A stretch of 64,000 bases of DNA, from the NCBI RefSeq assembly GCF_000972845.2, contig NC_040028.1, positions 21,095,582 through 21,159,581 on the forward strand. The letters are read 5' to 3'. Each line of letters begins with the position of its first letter. Positions within the stretch are counted from its first letter, which is position 1. Positions 24,032 through 32,449 of this stretch are shown piece after piece. The DNA is from Larimichthys crocea (taxonomy: Eukaryota > Chordata > Actinopteri > Sciaenidae). The position numbers and the translations under genes were made by a program. The notes below the pieces were generated by a model, which was not told where the DNA came from, ran no database searches, and saw only the letters and a program-made list of their open reading frames with translations.

Positions 24032-26455
24032 TGTGAGTGTGTGTGTGTGAGTGTGTTGTGTGTGTGTGGGTGGTTTGTGTGAGAGAGAGAGGAGAGAGAG
24101 AGAGAGGAGTGTGTGTGAGTGTGTGTGAGTGTGGGTGTGTGTGGTGTGTGGTGTGAGTGGTGGTGTGTGTGTGTGTGGTGTGTGGGTGTGTGTGTGTGTG
24201 TTGTTAAATCCTGTTAGCTCGTGCACACGTGTGGAGTTAGCCTGGGCTTTGATGTCCCAGGAACGTGTGACCCCTCTGACCTCTGACCTCTGACCTCTCC
24301 TCAGTTGGTTCACAGGTGACGAGGCTGCTCAAGCTGTGAACGTCTCTTCTTCACTCTGTGATGCAGGACAAGCCTCTGCTGCAGGTGATGTGACAGGTGT
24401 ACGTGATGTCACACTGTGTCTGTGCGTGTTTTCTCGTCCTCCTCAGACGGCGGAAGCTCGTGGGTCAGATGTTTCCATCTGAACAGATCCGTGCCTCAGA
24501 GCGTCGATGTGAGCTCTGCTCTGTCTCATCGACGTCCTCCTGTTCGTGTCCGAGCTCATCTACAGTTAACAGCTGAAGTTTAGGTCAGGTTTCTTTATTG
24601 TCTCCACCAGGGAGAAATGTGTGTTAGAGACAGGGAAGGTTACAGCACCATAGAACAAATCAACATAGAAGCCTACGATGTACACATACCAGCATGACAT
24701 GAAATAAAAAGATGGATATTCACAATACATATACCAGTAATATTTATCCTGCCATAAGTATAGCTCAGTCATACATCCCCTAGAACAGGGGTCCCAACCC
24801 CCGGGCCGCGGACCGGTACCGGTCCGTGGATCAATCAGTACCGGCCGCACAAGAATTAAATTAGTTATTTCTGTTTTATTTATTTAAGTCTAGTCTACCG
24901 CAAGTGAGGAGAATACGGTCATTTCGAAAATAAAAACGTTTCAAAATAAAAGACCGCTCGACTAGACTGGGACATAATAAAGGGGGACTTACTACTTCAT
25001 CCACAGTTGGTAGGAGAAGAAGAAATATTAAGTAATAAATGTAAATACAAAGATAATTAATTGTGCGAGGTAGTTTATTTATTTTTGGGTTGATAATTTT
25101 AATGTGACTCATCGGATTTCACGGGCAACAAGCTATAATGCCTACTACATGTTCTCCGCGCAGTTCGCAGTGCCCCCCCTCCTCGCCGCCCGGTCCGCAG
25201 TAAATGTGTCAAGCGTTGACCAGTCCGCAGTTATGAAAGGTTTGGGGACCACTGCCTAGAAGATCCTCCCTGTGATCTGCTCAAAGACGACCAGACACAC
25301 CAGAACATCCTCGCAGCCTCTTTACCTGACGCACAGGTCGGAACACTAATTGGCACATGCGTGCGCTGTAACCTGTGGAAAGTAAAAGTGTCCTGTGTCC
25401 CTCTTGCAACGGACAACGTGAACAAATGTGTTTCATTAAATGAAAAAAACAAAACCAAACAAGGTCGGCTCAAATATCCAATATGAATGTGAATGCACAT
25501 CAGCGGCAGATCTGCGCTGCTGTATACATTAGTTACGGCAGGTTGCCTGTTTCATGACAGACGCAGTGGGCGTAAACGAAATCCGAAAGTTTAACAATTA
25601 TGTTTTAAGGCCGTAAAACCCCTAACACACACTTTTATACACCTTATTACACGCATTTTGTACAGTACTCCCTTAATTAATCAGGACGCAGAACACACGT
25701 GCGGTTCTCACTCAGCCANNNNNNNNNNCCCCCCCCCCCCGCGCATGGTCATGGCCCGCGTCCAAACTTAGTTGCCGACCCCTGTTCTAGGGGATGTATG
25801 ACTGAGCTATACTTATGGCAGGATAAATATTACTGGTATATGTATTGTGAATATCCATCTTTTTATTTCATGTCATGCTGGTATGTGTACATCGTAGGCT
25901 TCTATGTTGATTTGTGTTCTATGGTGCTGTAACCTTCCCTGTCTCTAACACACATTTCTCCCTGGTGGAGACAAATAAAGAAACCTGACCTAAACTTCAG
26001 CTGTTGAACTGTAGATGAGCTCGGACACGAACAGGAGGACGTCGATGAGACAGAGCAGAGCTCACATCGACGCTCTGAGGCGACGGATTCTGTTCAGATG
26101 GAAACATCTGACCCACGAGCTTCAGACCGTCTGAGGAGGACGATGAACAGACACAGTGTGACATCACGTACACCTGTCCACTCACCTGCAGCAGAGGCTT
26201 GTCCTGCATCCACAGGCAGTAGAAGAGACCTTTCCACAGCTTGAGCAGCTCGTCACCTGTGAACCCACCTGAGGAGAGGTCAGAGGTCAGAGGTCAGAGG
26301 CCGAGTCACACGTTCCTGTGACATCACAGCCCAGGCTAACTCCACACGTGTGCACGAGCTAACAGGTATTTAACACACACACGCACACACACACTCTCAC
26401 ACACACACACTCACACACACACACTCTCTCACTCTCACTCACACACACACACACA

Positions 26456-26535
<80 letters not shown>

Positions 26536-26688
26536 CTGTTAGCTGTGTGTTAGCCTAGCCTCCGTCAGCTCACCTGACCGGACGTTGATGTACTTCCGCA
26601 GCTTCTTCATGGCCTTGGTCCGGGTGGGCTTCTCGTTGGACGCTAACCTCTGCGCGAACTGGACCTCTGGCTCCGGAACCGCCGCCAT
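3158..26688 (-). CDS. rrp1b: Ribosomal RNA processing protein 1 homolog B (Nop52 family), 16 coding exons
   Basis: Nucleolar pre-rRNA processing factor. In vertebrates RRP1B also targets protein phosphatase 1 to the nucleolus. Exons in transcript order: 26688-26574, 26268-26186, 12994-12937, 12837-12752, 12161-12100, 12006-11877, 11556-11492, 11304-11102, 10507-10389, 9860-9763, 8571-8552, 8441-8298, 7965-6830, 6753-6601, 4175-4109, 3357-3158. All junctions are GT-AG and in phase, giving 912 codons plus stop. The Nop52 domain is residues 1 to about 245 (REWTGIDRLRMDKFF, QNLTFIQPFC, DQAPFAIEDL). FDYAALANKLFELASRSNTP follows, then an acidic and lysine-rich tail in the 1136-nt exon. The PP1-docking motif KVTF is at 835-838, and the end is RRPSAADFF. 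The KVTF motif and the conserved C-terminus favour RRP1B over RRP1. The ATG sits in a YY1-like AACATGGCGGC. Intron 2 is 9.9 kb between the nearest repeats and 13 kb overall because of assembly copies. Confidence 0.93.
3358..6600. other. RRP1B introns 14 and 15
   Basis: Apart from exon 15 (4109-4175), this interval is intronic. The only structure I see is the 20-bp minisatellite at 6199-6434. Short open frames such as 4895-5140 show no family resemblance. Confidence 0.6.
6199..6434. repeat. 20-bp minisatellite, about 12 units
   Basis: Perfect or near-perfect head-to-tail copies of GGACACCTGCGGGTCGATAA with variation at one or two positions (gttaa, gataa, gtcaa, gatga). It lies in an intron of RRP1B. 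There are no unique spacers, so it is not a CRISPR array. Confidence 0.95.
9290..9640 (+). mobile_element. Tc1/mariner transposase fossil
   Basis: The plus strand encodes shattered pieces of a Tc1-type DDE transposase. One is VPTVKHGGGGVMV (the family's conserved KHGGGSVMVWG block). Another is FQHDNDPKH (the family's FQQDNDPKHT block around the second catalytic Asp). In-frame stops, frame changes and missing ends show it is dead. It is opposite in orientation to its host intron in RRP1B and abuts a single 42-bp minisatellite unit at 9626-9672. Confidence 0.8.
9626..9672 (-). repeat. Single dispersed unit of the 42-bp minisatellite
   Basis: The reverse complement matches the 43.2-45.6 kb unit (GACGTCAC...ACTACGT..AGGTTTTAGACAGTCTG). 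It lies directly at the 3' edge of the Tc1 fossil. Confidence 0.7.
12859..12877. repeat. (CAT)n microsatellite
   Basis: A short trinucleotide run just upstream of RRP1B exon 4, on the minus strand. It forms part of the polypyrimidine/branch region only by position. Confidence 0.8.
13382..13547 (-). other. Unidentified exon-like reading frame inside RRP1B intron 2
   Basis: This 166-nt minus-strand stretch is bounded by a good acceptor (TTTTTCCTCCAG) and a donor (CAG|GTATCT), and it stays open. It encodes about 55 residues, including VADLKVNSLSPAEV and FDLQVALNDFPTILEL. Codon use looks protein-like. It cannot be an RRP1B exon, because exons 2 and 3 join in phase 0 and 166 nt would break the frame. 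I do not recognise the family. It may be a stray exon, an old transposon exon or chance. Confidence 0.3.
13861..14975. mobile_element. hAT-like non-autonomous element with terminal inverted repeats
   Basis: The left end CAGAGATGTAAAGTAACGAA matches the reverse complement of the right end (CAGAGATGTATAAAGTACTG) as a decayed inverted repeat. The flanks (ttcctgca / ctcctgga) match at 6 of 8 positions, as expected for an old 8-bp target-site duplication. The inside is a string of 'agtacttttact' motifs with no transposase. A second element is nested at about 14320-14690. Confidence 0.7.
14320..14690. mobile_element. Nested MITE-like element ('caagcacctt' type)
   Basis: The left edge reads 'ggttcccacacctttttcat' and is followed by repeated 'attcaagcac' motifs. 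The right side has inverted-sense matching 'ttcaaggaattcaagcaccc'. It is inserted in the larger element. It has no coding capacity. Confidence 0.5.
14976..15820. other. RRP1B intron 2, unclassified
   Basis: I see no gene here. The part at about 15400-15790 looks like the end of an interspersed repeat (A/T-rich, with AATAAA near 15770), but I could not assign a family. Confidence 0.4.
15905..16475 (-). mobile_element. hAT element, garbled copy
   Basis: It begins 'cagtggtccccaacctttt' and ends in a corrupted version of the GGACCGGTACCGGTCC.. terminus followed by 'ggctctagtggatgt'. The flanks match those of the cleaner copies at 23215 and 24786, so it is the same insertion. Confidence 0.6.
18209..18350 (-). 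pseudogene. Corrupted copy of RRP1B exon 1
   Basis: It aligns to 26574-26688 through anchors such as 'aacctctgctcgaactgg' and 'gacctctggctgg', with many indels. No open frame survives. Downstream sequence at 18397-18515 matches 26700-26820 almost perfectly, which shows that the two are the same locus. Confidence 0.7.
18517..18766. repeat. (TG)n/(GA)n microsatellite
   Basis: A TG-rich tract with GA interruptions. The equivalent in the intact copy is 26825-26943. The long His/Thr and Val/Cys reading frames across it are low-complexity artefacts. Confidence 0.95.
19865..19949 (+). pseudogene. Copy of CCDC93 exon 1 with two 1-base deletions
   Basis: It matches 28105-28191 but is 85 nt instead of 87. 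It lacks one G in the Ala codons and one C before 'tgagagctgg', so the frame is broken. The flanking promoter and the following 10-bp satellite also match the intact copy. Confidence 0.85.
20093..20668. repeat. 10-bp satellite (noisy copy)
   Basis: Units of the type ACCTGACAAC / AGCCGACAAC with frequent dropouts. It corresponds to the clean array at 28331-29055. Reading frames rich in Cys, Val and Leu across it are artefacts. Confidence 0.9.
21058..21067. other. Assembly gap (10 N)
   Basis: Ten N characters. It separates the direct noisy copy from the inverted one. Confidence 1.
22335..22447 (+). pseudogene. Inverted copy of RRP1B exon 1 (two 1-base deletions)
   Basis: 113 nt against 115 in the intact exon. 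It lacks a G in 'ccggag' and one in 'ccggacc'. A GTAAGC donor follows. A damaged exon 2 follows at 22735-22818, with its acceptor read as CAT instead of CAG and with internal indels. Confidence 0.85.
22735..22818 (+). pseudogene. Inverted copy of RRP1B exon 2 (frameshifted)
   Basis: It matches 26186-26268 and still shows 'gacgagctgctcaagctgtgg' in part, but it carries indels in the LWKGLFYCLWMQD segment. It is followed by the conserved GTGAGTGG donor. Confidence 0.8.
23215..23688 (+). mobile_element. MER1-like hAT (Charlie-type) non-autonomous element with perfect 8-bp TSD
   Basis: 474 bp. The left end CAGGGGTCCCCAAC is followed by CCCCCGGGCCGCGGACCGGT. The right end is the reverse complement of CAGTGGTCC..AAC. 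It is flanked on both sides by CCCTAGAA (23207-23214 and 23689-23696), the 8-bp duplication expected of hAT transposons. There is no transposase. The left 40 bp closely resemble the mammalian MER1 family as I remember it. The same insertion is seen at 15.9, 24.8 and 25.73 kb. Confidence 0.85.
23792..23905 (+). pseudogene. Second inverted copy of RRP1B exon 1 (frameshifted)
   Basis: It starts ATGGCGGGCG (extra G) and shows several compensating indels before the intact 'aagctgcggaagtacatcaa' segment and a GTGAGC donor. The partner exon 2 copy is at 24305-24384. Confidence 0.85.
24305..24384 (+). pseudogene. Second inverted copy of RRP1B exon 2 (frameshifted)
   Basis: It has a good acceptor (CTCTCCTCAG), then 80 nt against 83 in the intact exon. 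The ATGCAGGACAAGCCTCTGCT end is preserved. Confidence 0.8.
24786..25254 (+). mobile_element. hAT element, third view of the same insertion
   Basis: It has the same termini, with CCCTAGAA before the left end and CCTAGAA after the right end (one base lost). Confidence 0.85.
25719..25728. other. Assembly gap (10 N)
   Basis: Ten N characters. The intact copy of the locus begins immediately after it. Confidence 1.
25729..25784 (-). mobile_element. Truncated end of the hAT element in the intact copy
   Basis: A poly-C start and corrupted '..cgaccccTG' terminus followed by TTCTAGGG, the reverse complement of the CCCTAGAA target site. It shows that the intact RRP1B exon 2 lies next to the same insertion. 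Confidence 0.75.
26380..26534. repeat. (CA)n/(CT)n microsatellite in RRP1B intron 1
   Basis: Alternating CA and CT runs between RRP1B exons 1 and 2. Confidence 0.95.
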
Positions 26689-26837
26689 GTTCACGTGGAG
26701 ACTCTTCTTCTTCTTCTCTGCTCGTTTCCCACGTGCGGCGCGCGCTGATGACGCTGGTCTGTTGTGCTTCTGCGCGCGCAGCTCCACAGAGCGGCAGCCT
26801 CTGATTGGCTGCTCAGCCAGGTGTTAGTGTGTGTGTG

Positions 26838-26891
<54 letters not shown>

Positions 26892-26905
26892 TGTGTGTGT
26901 GTGAG

Positions 26906-26946
<41 letters not shown>

Positions 26947-27229
26947 CAAAACACAACTGTTATTTCGCAAGCAGTTCCTCTAACGTCCACTTGAGGCTGG
27001 CTCCAGAAGTGAGTCAGTCTCCATAAGTCCCCATGTTTCACAGCAGAAATAAACATGTTTACAGCCTGGTACAAAAAACAGTTTTGGTCTCTGTAGCTAA
27101 TTTCCCCGTTCATGACAACTGTACTGAGGGTGAATTTATATACAACTCACCTGTTCACATTATATTAAGGCTTAAAGTTATGCAGGATTAAGAGCGTGGA
27201 CGCTTTGATTGACCCGCTTCAGCTCCACT

Positions 27230-27552
27230 GATGATCCACGACACACAATTACAACTCTAAAGTGCCTTCTTACTAAGAGTTACTGACTCTTAGTAAGAAG
27301 AGTCAGTAACTCTTCTCTGTGGTCGTCCCCAAATGGTGGAATACTAGAACAGCAACATCCCTTTCTACCTTTAAAAACTTGTAAAAACCTTTCTGTTTCC
27401 AGAATGCTTCCCTGCCTAACAAAACTAACAAAACTAACAACTACTCTGTGTCCTTTACACCTTTCTCAGCTTATGTCCTCCTCTGTAAGTCGCTTTGGAT
27501 AAAAGCGTCTGCTAAATGTAATGTAATGTAATGTAATGTAATGTAATGTAAT
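27230..27552 (+). mobile_element. L2-clade LINE (or tail-sharing SINE) 3' end
   Basis: It contains the fish L2/SINE tail 'gtaagtcgctttggataaaa' then 'gcgtctgctaaatg', followed by (ATGTA)n, which is the 3' slippage tail typical of these elements. Upstream is a fragment ending in the same orientation, with a hairpin of 'cttactaagag' and 'ctcttagtaag'. The noisy copy at 19.2-19.4 kb lacks the tail. Confidence 0.8.
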
Positions 27553-27968
27553 AATTTAACCAGCTGCCAATTTACTGTTTTCTCCAGAAGAAGAAGACAC
27601 TTCATCATGTTTCTTCCATTAGAAGGGTCTCCCTACACTGGGCACCCATTATTGCACTGGTTAATGTTTTCTCCACTGGAAAGGCACTGCAACATGTTTT
27701 TACCATTATACAGTCACACTCTACGTTTCTTCTTTTAAGTGTTACTGATAACTGACACGTGTTTTCTCCTTTAAAGGGCCATTATTGCTGTTTAATACTT
27801 CATCATGTTTTCTCCACTGGACGAGCACAGAAGCCACATTGAGGTTATGAGATGTGACTAATAAATTAATTAGTTGTTGCAGTGCTGATATATGCACGTG
27901 TGTATTTATTTAACTTTGTGTAATAAAGTTTTAACCTTCTTATTTGTTTATTGTTTTTAATACTAAAA

Positions 27969-27980
27969 TGCGCATGCGTG
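27969..27980. promoter_or_regulatory. NRF1-type motif
   Basis: TGCGCATGCGTG matches the NRF1 consensus YGCGCAYGCGCR at 11 of 12 positions. It is 125 bp upstream of the CCDC93 ATG, and a corresponding GCGCATGC run is in the noisy copy near 19733. Confidence 0.5.
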
Positions 27981-28035
27981 CAGCCTGCAGTGCTCGTGAC
28001 GCTGCCGCGCGCTTAAAAAACAGGACTCTGCTGTG

Positions 28036-28043
28036 TGACGTCA
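28036..28043. promoter_or_regulatory. Full CRE palindrome
   Basis: TGACGTCA, 61 bp upstream of the CCDC93 start codon. It is the CREB/ATF consensus. Function is inferred. Confidence 0.5.
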
Positions 28044-28065
28044 CTCTCTGAGTGTCACATGTTAC

Positions 28066-28077
28066 GGTCACGTGACC
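28066..28077. promoter_or_regulatory. CLEAR/USF-type E-box palindrome
   Basis: GGTCACGTGACC is a perfect 12-bp palindrome containing GTCACGTGAC, the CLEAR motif bound by TFEB-family factors. It also fits USF. It ends 27 bp before the CCDC93 ATG. Confidence 0.55.
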
Positions 28078-28104
28078 CGTCATCACCGTCCCAAACACTT
28101 CAAC

Positions 28105-31100
28105 ATGGCGGCCGCAGCGTCCGTGTTCCACAGGCTGAGAGCTGGCTCGAAGATCGGCGCCCAGTACGACCAGGAAGGAAACCTGATCCAGGTGAGAACA
28201 CGGCTTTGAAAAGAAGCACCTGTGTGACGTCACGGAGGGAGTTTTACCGGGAAACGAAGCGAATTTAACGTGAGACGACACCGAGGCTAACCGTGAGCTA
28301 ACGGCTAAAACAAGCTGACATGACGAAGTTTAACACCTGACAACACCTGACAACACCTGACAACACCCGACAACACCTGACAACACCTGACAACACCCGA
28401 CAACACCTGACAACAGCCGACAACAGCCGACAACAGCCGACAACAGCCGACAACACCTGACAACAGCCGACAACACCTGACAACAGCCGACAACACCTGA
28501 CAACACCTGACAACAGCTGACAACACCTGACAACACCTGACAACACCTGACAACAGCCGACAACAGCCGACAACAGCCGACAACAGCCGACAACACCCGA
28601 CAACACCTGACAACACCCGACAACACCCGACAACAGCTGACAACAGCTGACAACACCCAACAACACCTGACAACACCCGACAACACCCGACAACAGCCGA
28701 CAACAGCTGACATGACGAAGTTCAACACCTGACAACACCTGACAACAGCTGACAACAGCCGACAACAGCTGACAACAGCTGACAACAGCCGACAACAGCT
28801 GACAACAGCCGACAACAGCCGACAACAGCCGACAACAGCTGACATGACGAAGTTCAACACCTGACAACACCTGACAACACCCGACAACACCCGACAACAG
28901 CTGACAACACCCGGCAACAGCCGACAACACCCGGCAACACCCGACAACAGCCGACAACACCCGGCAACAGCCGACAACAGCTGACAACACCTGACAACAC
29001 CTGACAACACCCGGCAACAGCCGGCAACAGCCGACAACACCTGACAACAGCTGAGAGAACATGTCAGTCTGAACATACAACATGGACAGACCAGAGCTGC
29101 TCAGCCAGCTTCCTGCTGTCCTCAGGGAGGAGCAGGCTCTTAATGAGCTAATTAATCACCCTGATCAGCTGTTCACAAAGATCCTCACACAGAGAGGAGG
29201 TCACGCTCAGGTCAGAAACTGTGTCATCAGAGATGAAGGAAACGGAATGATTCTGCCCTGATGGACCAGACCGGGCTGTTTGTTTTGTTTGGTGATCCGG
29301 TCTGACCCACACACTGCCCCGCACACTGCACCCACACACTGCACCGCACACTGCACCCCACACTGACCCGCACACTGACCCGCACACTGCACCCCACACT
29401 GACCCACACACTGACCCACACACTGCCCCGCACACTGCACCCACACACTGCACCCACACACTGCCCCGCACACTGCACCACACACTGCACCCACACTGCC
29501 CCGCACACTGCACCCGCACACTGCACCACACACTGCACCCACACACTGCACCCACACACTGCACCCACACACTGCACCGCACACTGCCCCCGCACACTGC
29601 ACCACACACTGCACCCACACACTGCACCCACACACTGCACCCACACACTGCCCCGCACACTGCATCCGCACACGGACCCACACTCTCCCCCCACACTGCA
29701 CCCACACACTGACCCGCACACTGCCCCGCACACTGCCCCACACTGCCATCGCACACTGCACCCCACACTGACCCGCACACTGCACCCACTACACTGCACC
29801 CACACACTGCACCCACACCCACTGCACCAACACCACTGCCCACCCCCACACTGCACCCCCACTGACCACCACGCACTCAACCCACACTGACCTGCACACA
29901 GCACCCAACACCTGACCCGCACACTGCACCCCACACCATGCACCACACATGACCCGGCACACACACTGACCCACACACTGCACCGCCCCACTGCACCCAC
30001 ACACTGACCTGCCACACTGCACCACACGACCCACACACGCACCCACCACTGACCCACACACGACCCAACACTGCACGCACACTGACCGCACATGACCCCA
30101 CACTGCACCACACATTGACCCGCAACGACCCACACCACTGACACACTGCACACAACACTACCTGCTGACCGCAACACGGCACCCACACCTGCACACACAC
30201 TGACCCGCACATCATGACCCACACACGCACCGCACACGCGGCCCGGACCCAAGTGCCCCGCACATGCANNNNNNNNNNAAGACTAATATTCGAATTCAAT
30301 TTCTGGGGAATGTTACCAGCCCTAACCCACACACTGCACCCACACACTGCATCCGCACACTGCACCCCACACTGACCCGCACACTGCACCCATACACTGC
30401 ACCCACACACTGCACCCCACACTGCACCACACACTGCACCCACACACTGCACCACACACTGACCTGCACACTGCACCCACACACTGCACCACACACTGAC
30501 CTGCACACACACTGACCCACACACTGCACCGCACACTGCACCCACACACTGACCTGCACACTGCACCCACACACTGACCCACACACTGACCCACACACTG
30601 ACCCACACACTGCCCCGCACACTGCACCGCACACTGACCTGCACACTGCACCCACACACTGCACCCACACACTGCACCCACACACTGCACCACACACTGA
30701 CCTGCACACACACTGACCTGCACACACACTGACCCACACACTGCACCGCACACTGCACCCACACACTGACCTGCACACTGCACCCACACACTGACCCACA
30801 CACTGACCCACACACTGCACCGCACACTGACCCGCACACTGACCCACACACTGCACCCACACACTGCACCCACACACTGCACCCGCACACTGACCCACAC
30901 ACTGCACACACACTGACCCGCACACTGCACCCACACACTGCACACACACTGACCCGCACACTGCACCCACACATTGACCCACACACACTGACCCGCACAC
31001 ACACTGCGTCTGTCTGTGTGAATATTGGAGATGATTCTAAAGATGGGCAGGTCGTGGTGACTCCTCCACGTATCAACAGCGCTGTGGGAAGTTCAAGGCT

Positions 31101-31699
31101 CCAACTGTTAAGGAAAGGAGATTCAATGCTTCCTTTATTATCTCCTTTAGAAAAGGAAAGGAGGTGACAGCACAACTCCTCATCTCCTCTCCTTCACATC
31201 TGTCCTCATCTCCTCTCCTTCACATCTGTCCTCATCTCCTCTCCTTCACATCTGTCCTCATCTCCTCTCCTTCACATCTGTCCTTGACCTCGTGATGTTT
31301 TCCATCAAGGTCAAGGTCAAGGACTTAGGAGCTGATCTTTTGACTATTCGACTGTACCAAGTATCCAAACCATGTCACATGATCATCATCAGTAAACAGA
31401 CGGAGAAGTGAGTGCGTGGAGTCTGCATGGAGGACTGAGCGGGTCACTTTTAGACTTTCAGCTCCAGATTCACAGATTTAAAGACTTGAGACCAAAGACT
31501 GTCGTGTGTGACGCTCGAAGTCAGACTCATCAAACATGTCGTGAAGGTTCAGCGTCTTTCTGTCTGACTGCAGTACTCAGATTTAACCACTAGATGTCAG
31601 TGACTGTAACCTGCCTTTAATGGCTTTGTACGTTAGTTACCTGTGGGACGAATGGTGTGTAAGCAGACGTTTACCTGAGCGTGGAGACAGATAGAGTTA

Positions 31700-31736
<37 letters not shown>

Positions 31737-32404
31737 GTGGTGTGTTTGGCTCCCAGGTGGAAACCCGTGAGGATGAGGAGCAGAGCGTCAAGCTGGCAGA
31801 GATCCTGGAGCTGCTGCTGGCTGCTGGATACTTCAGAGCTCGGATCAAAGGACTGTCACCGTTTGATAAGGTGCGACAGACGACGTGACGTCAACAGCTG
31901 CAGCCGTTAGTCCGTTAATCAGCCGACTAATATGAATCATTTTGGGGTTTAAATTCTTTGATCTCCTCATATATTAAAAGTTTCTGCCTCCTTTAAGACA
32001 GTGAATTTTTATTCATGAAGATTAATCAGCTTCATGTTGGTTCGTTCAGGTTCTGAAAACTTTAAAAGTGGTTCAGGTTTCCCAACTGTCTCTGATCGGC
32101 TCGTTTCCTCCTCAGGTGGTCGGTGGGATGACCTGGTGCATCACCACGTGTAACTTTGACATCGACGTGGATCTTCTCTTCCAAGAAAACTCGACCATCG
32201 GACAGAAGATGTGAGTGTTGTTTGTTCCTCACCGGGCTCGGACTCGAACCCGTGACGACTCTCGGTTTGTTCTGTTTCTCCACAGAGCTCTGACGGAGAA
32301 AATCGTGTCGGTGCTGCCGAAGATGAAGTGTCCTCATCGCCTGGAGCCGCATCAGATCCAAGGACTGGACTTCATCCACATCTTCCCCGTCATACAGGTG
32401 AGAG

Positions 32405-32449
<45 letters not shown>

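Larger units (their letters stand above)
23746..25718. other. Second inverted copy of the RRP1B exon 1-2 region
   Basis: It starts just 5' of RRP1B exon 1 (plus strand), then runs through the TG tract, exon 2, the hAT insertion (24786-25254) and about 460 bp of intron sequence seen nowhere else in the window. It stops at an N gap. Indels relative to 26.7-25.8 kb are frequent. Confidence 0.75.
26689..28104. promoter_or_regulatory. Shared divergent promoter region of RRP1B and CCDC93
   Basis: 1.4 kb lies between the two start codons. On the RRP1B side I see an E-box CACGTG (26730-26735), GC-rich sequence and an inverted CCAAT box (AGCCAATCAG, 26801-26810 on the minus strand). On the CCDC93 side there are NRF1-, CRE- and CLEAR-type motifs (27969-28077). 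Each ATG lies inside a YY1-like AACATGGCGGC. The middle holds a TG microsatellite, a dispersed repeat and a LINE tail. Function is inferred from motifs only. Confidence 0.6.

Noticed and set aside
29148..31175. Reading frames of 200-430 residues rich in Cys, Gly, Ser and Val
   Set aside because: They are translations of the 13/14-bp satellite, and one even crosses an N gap.
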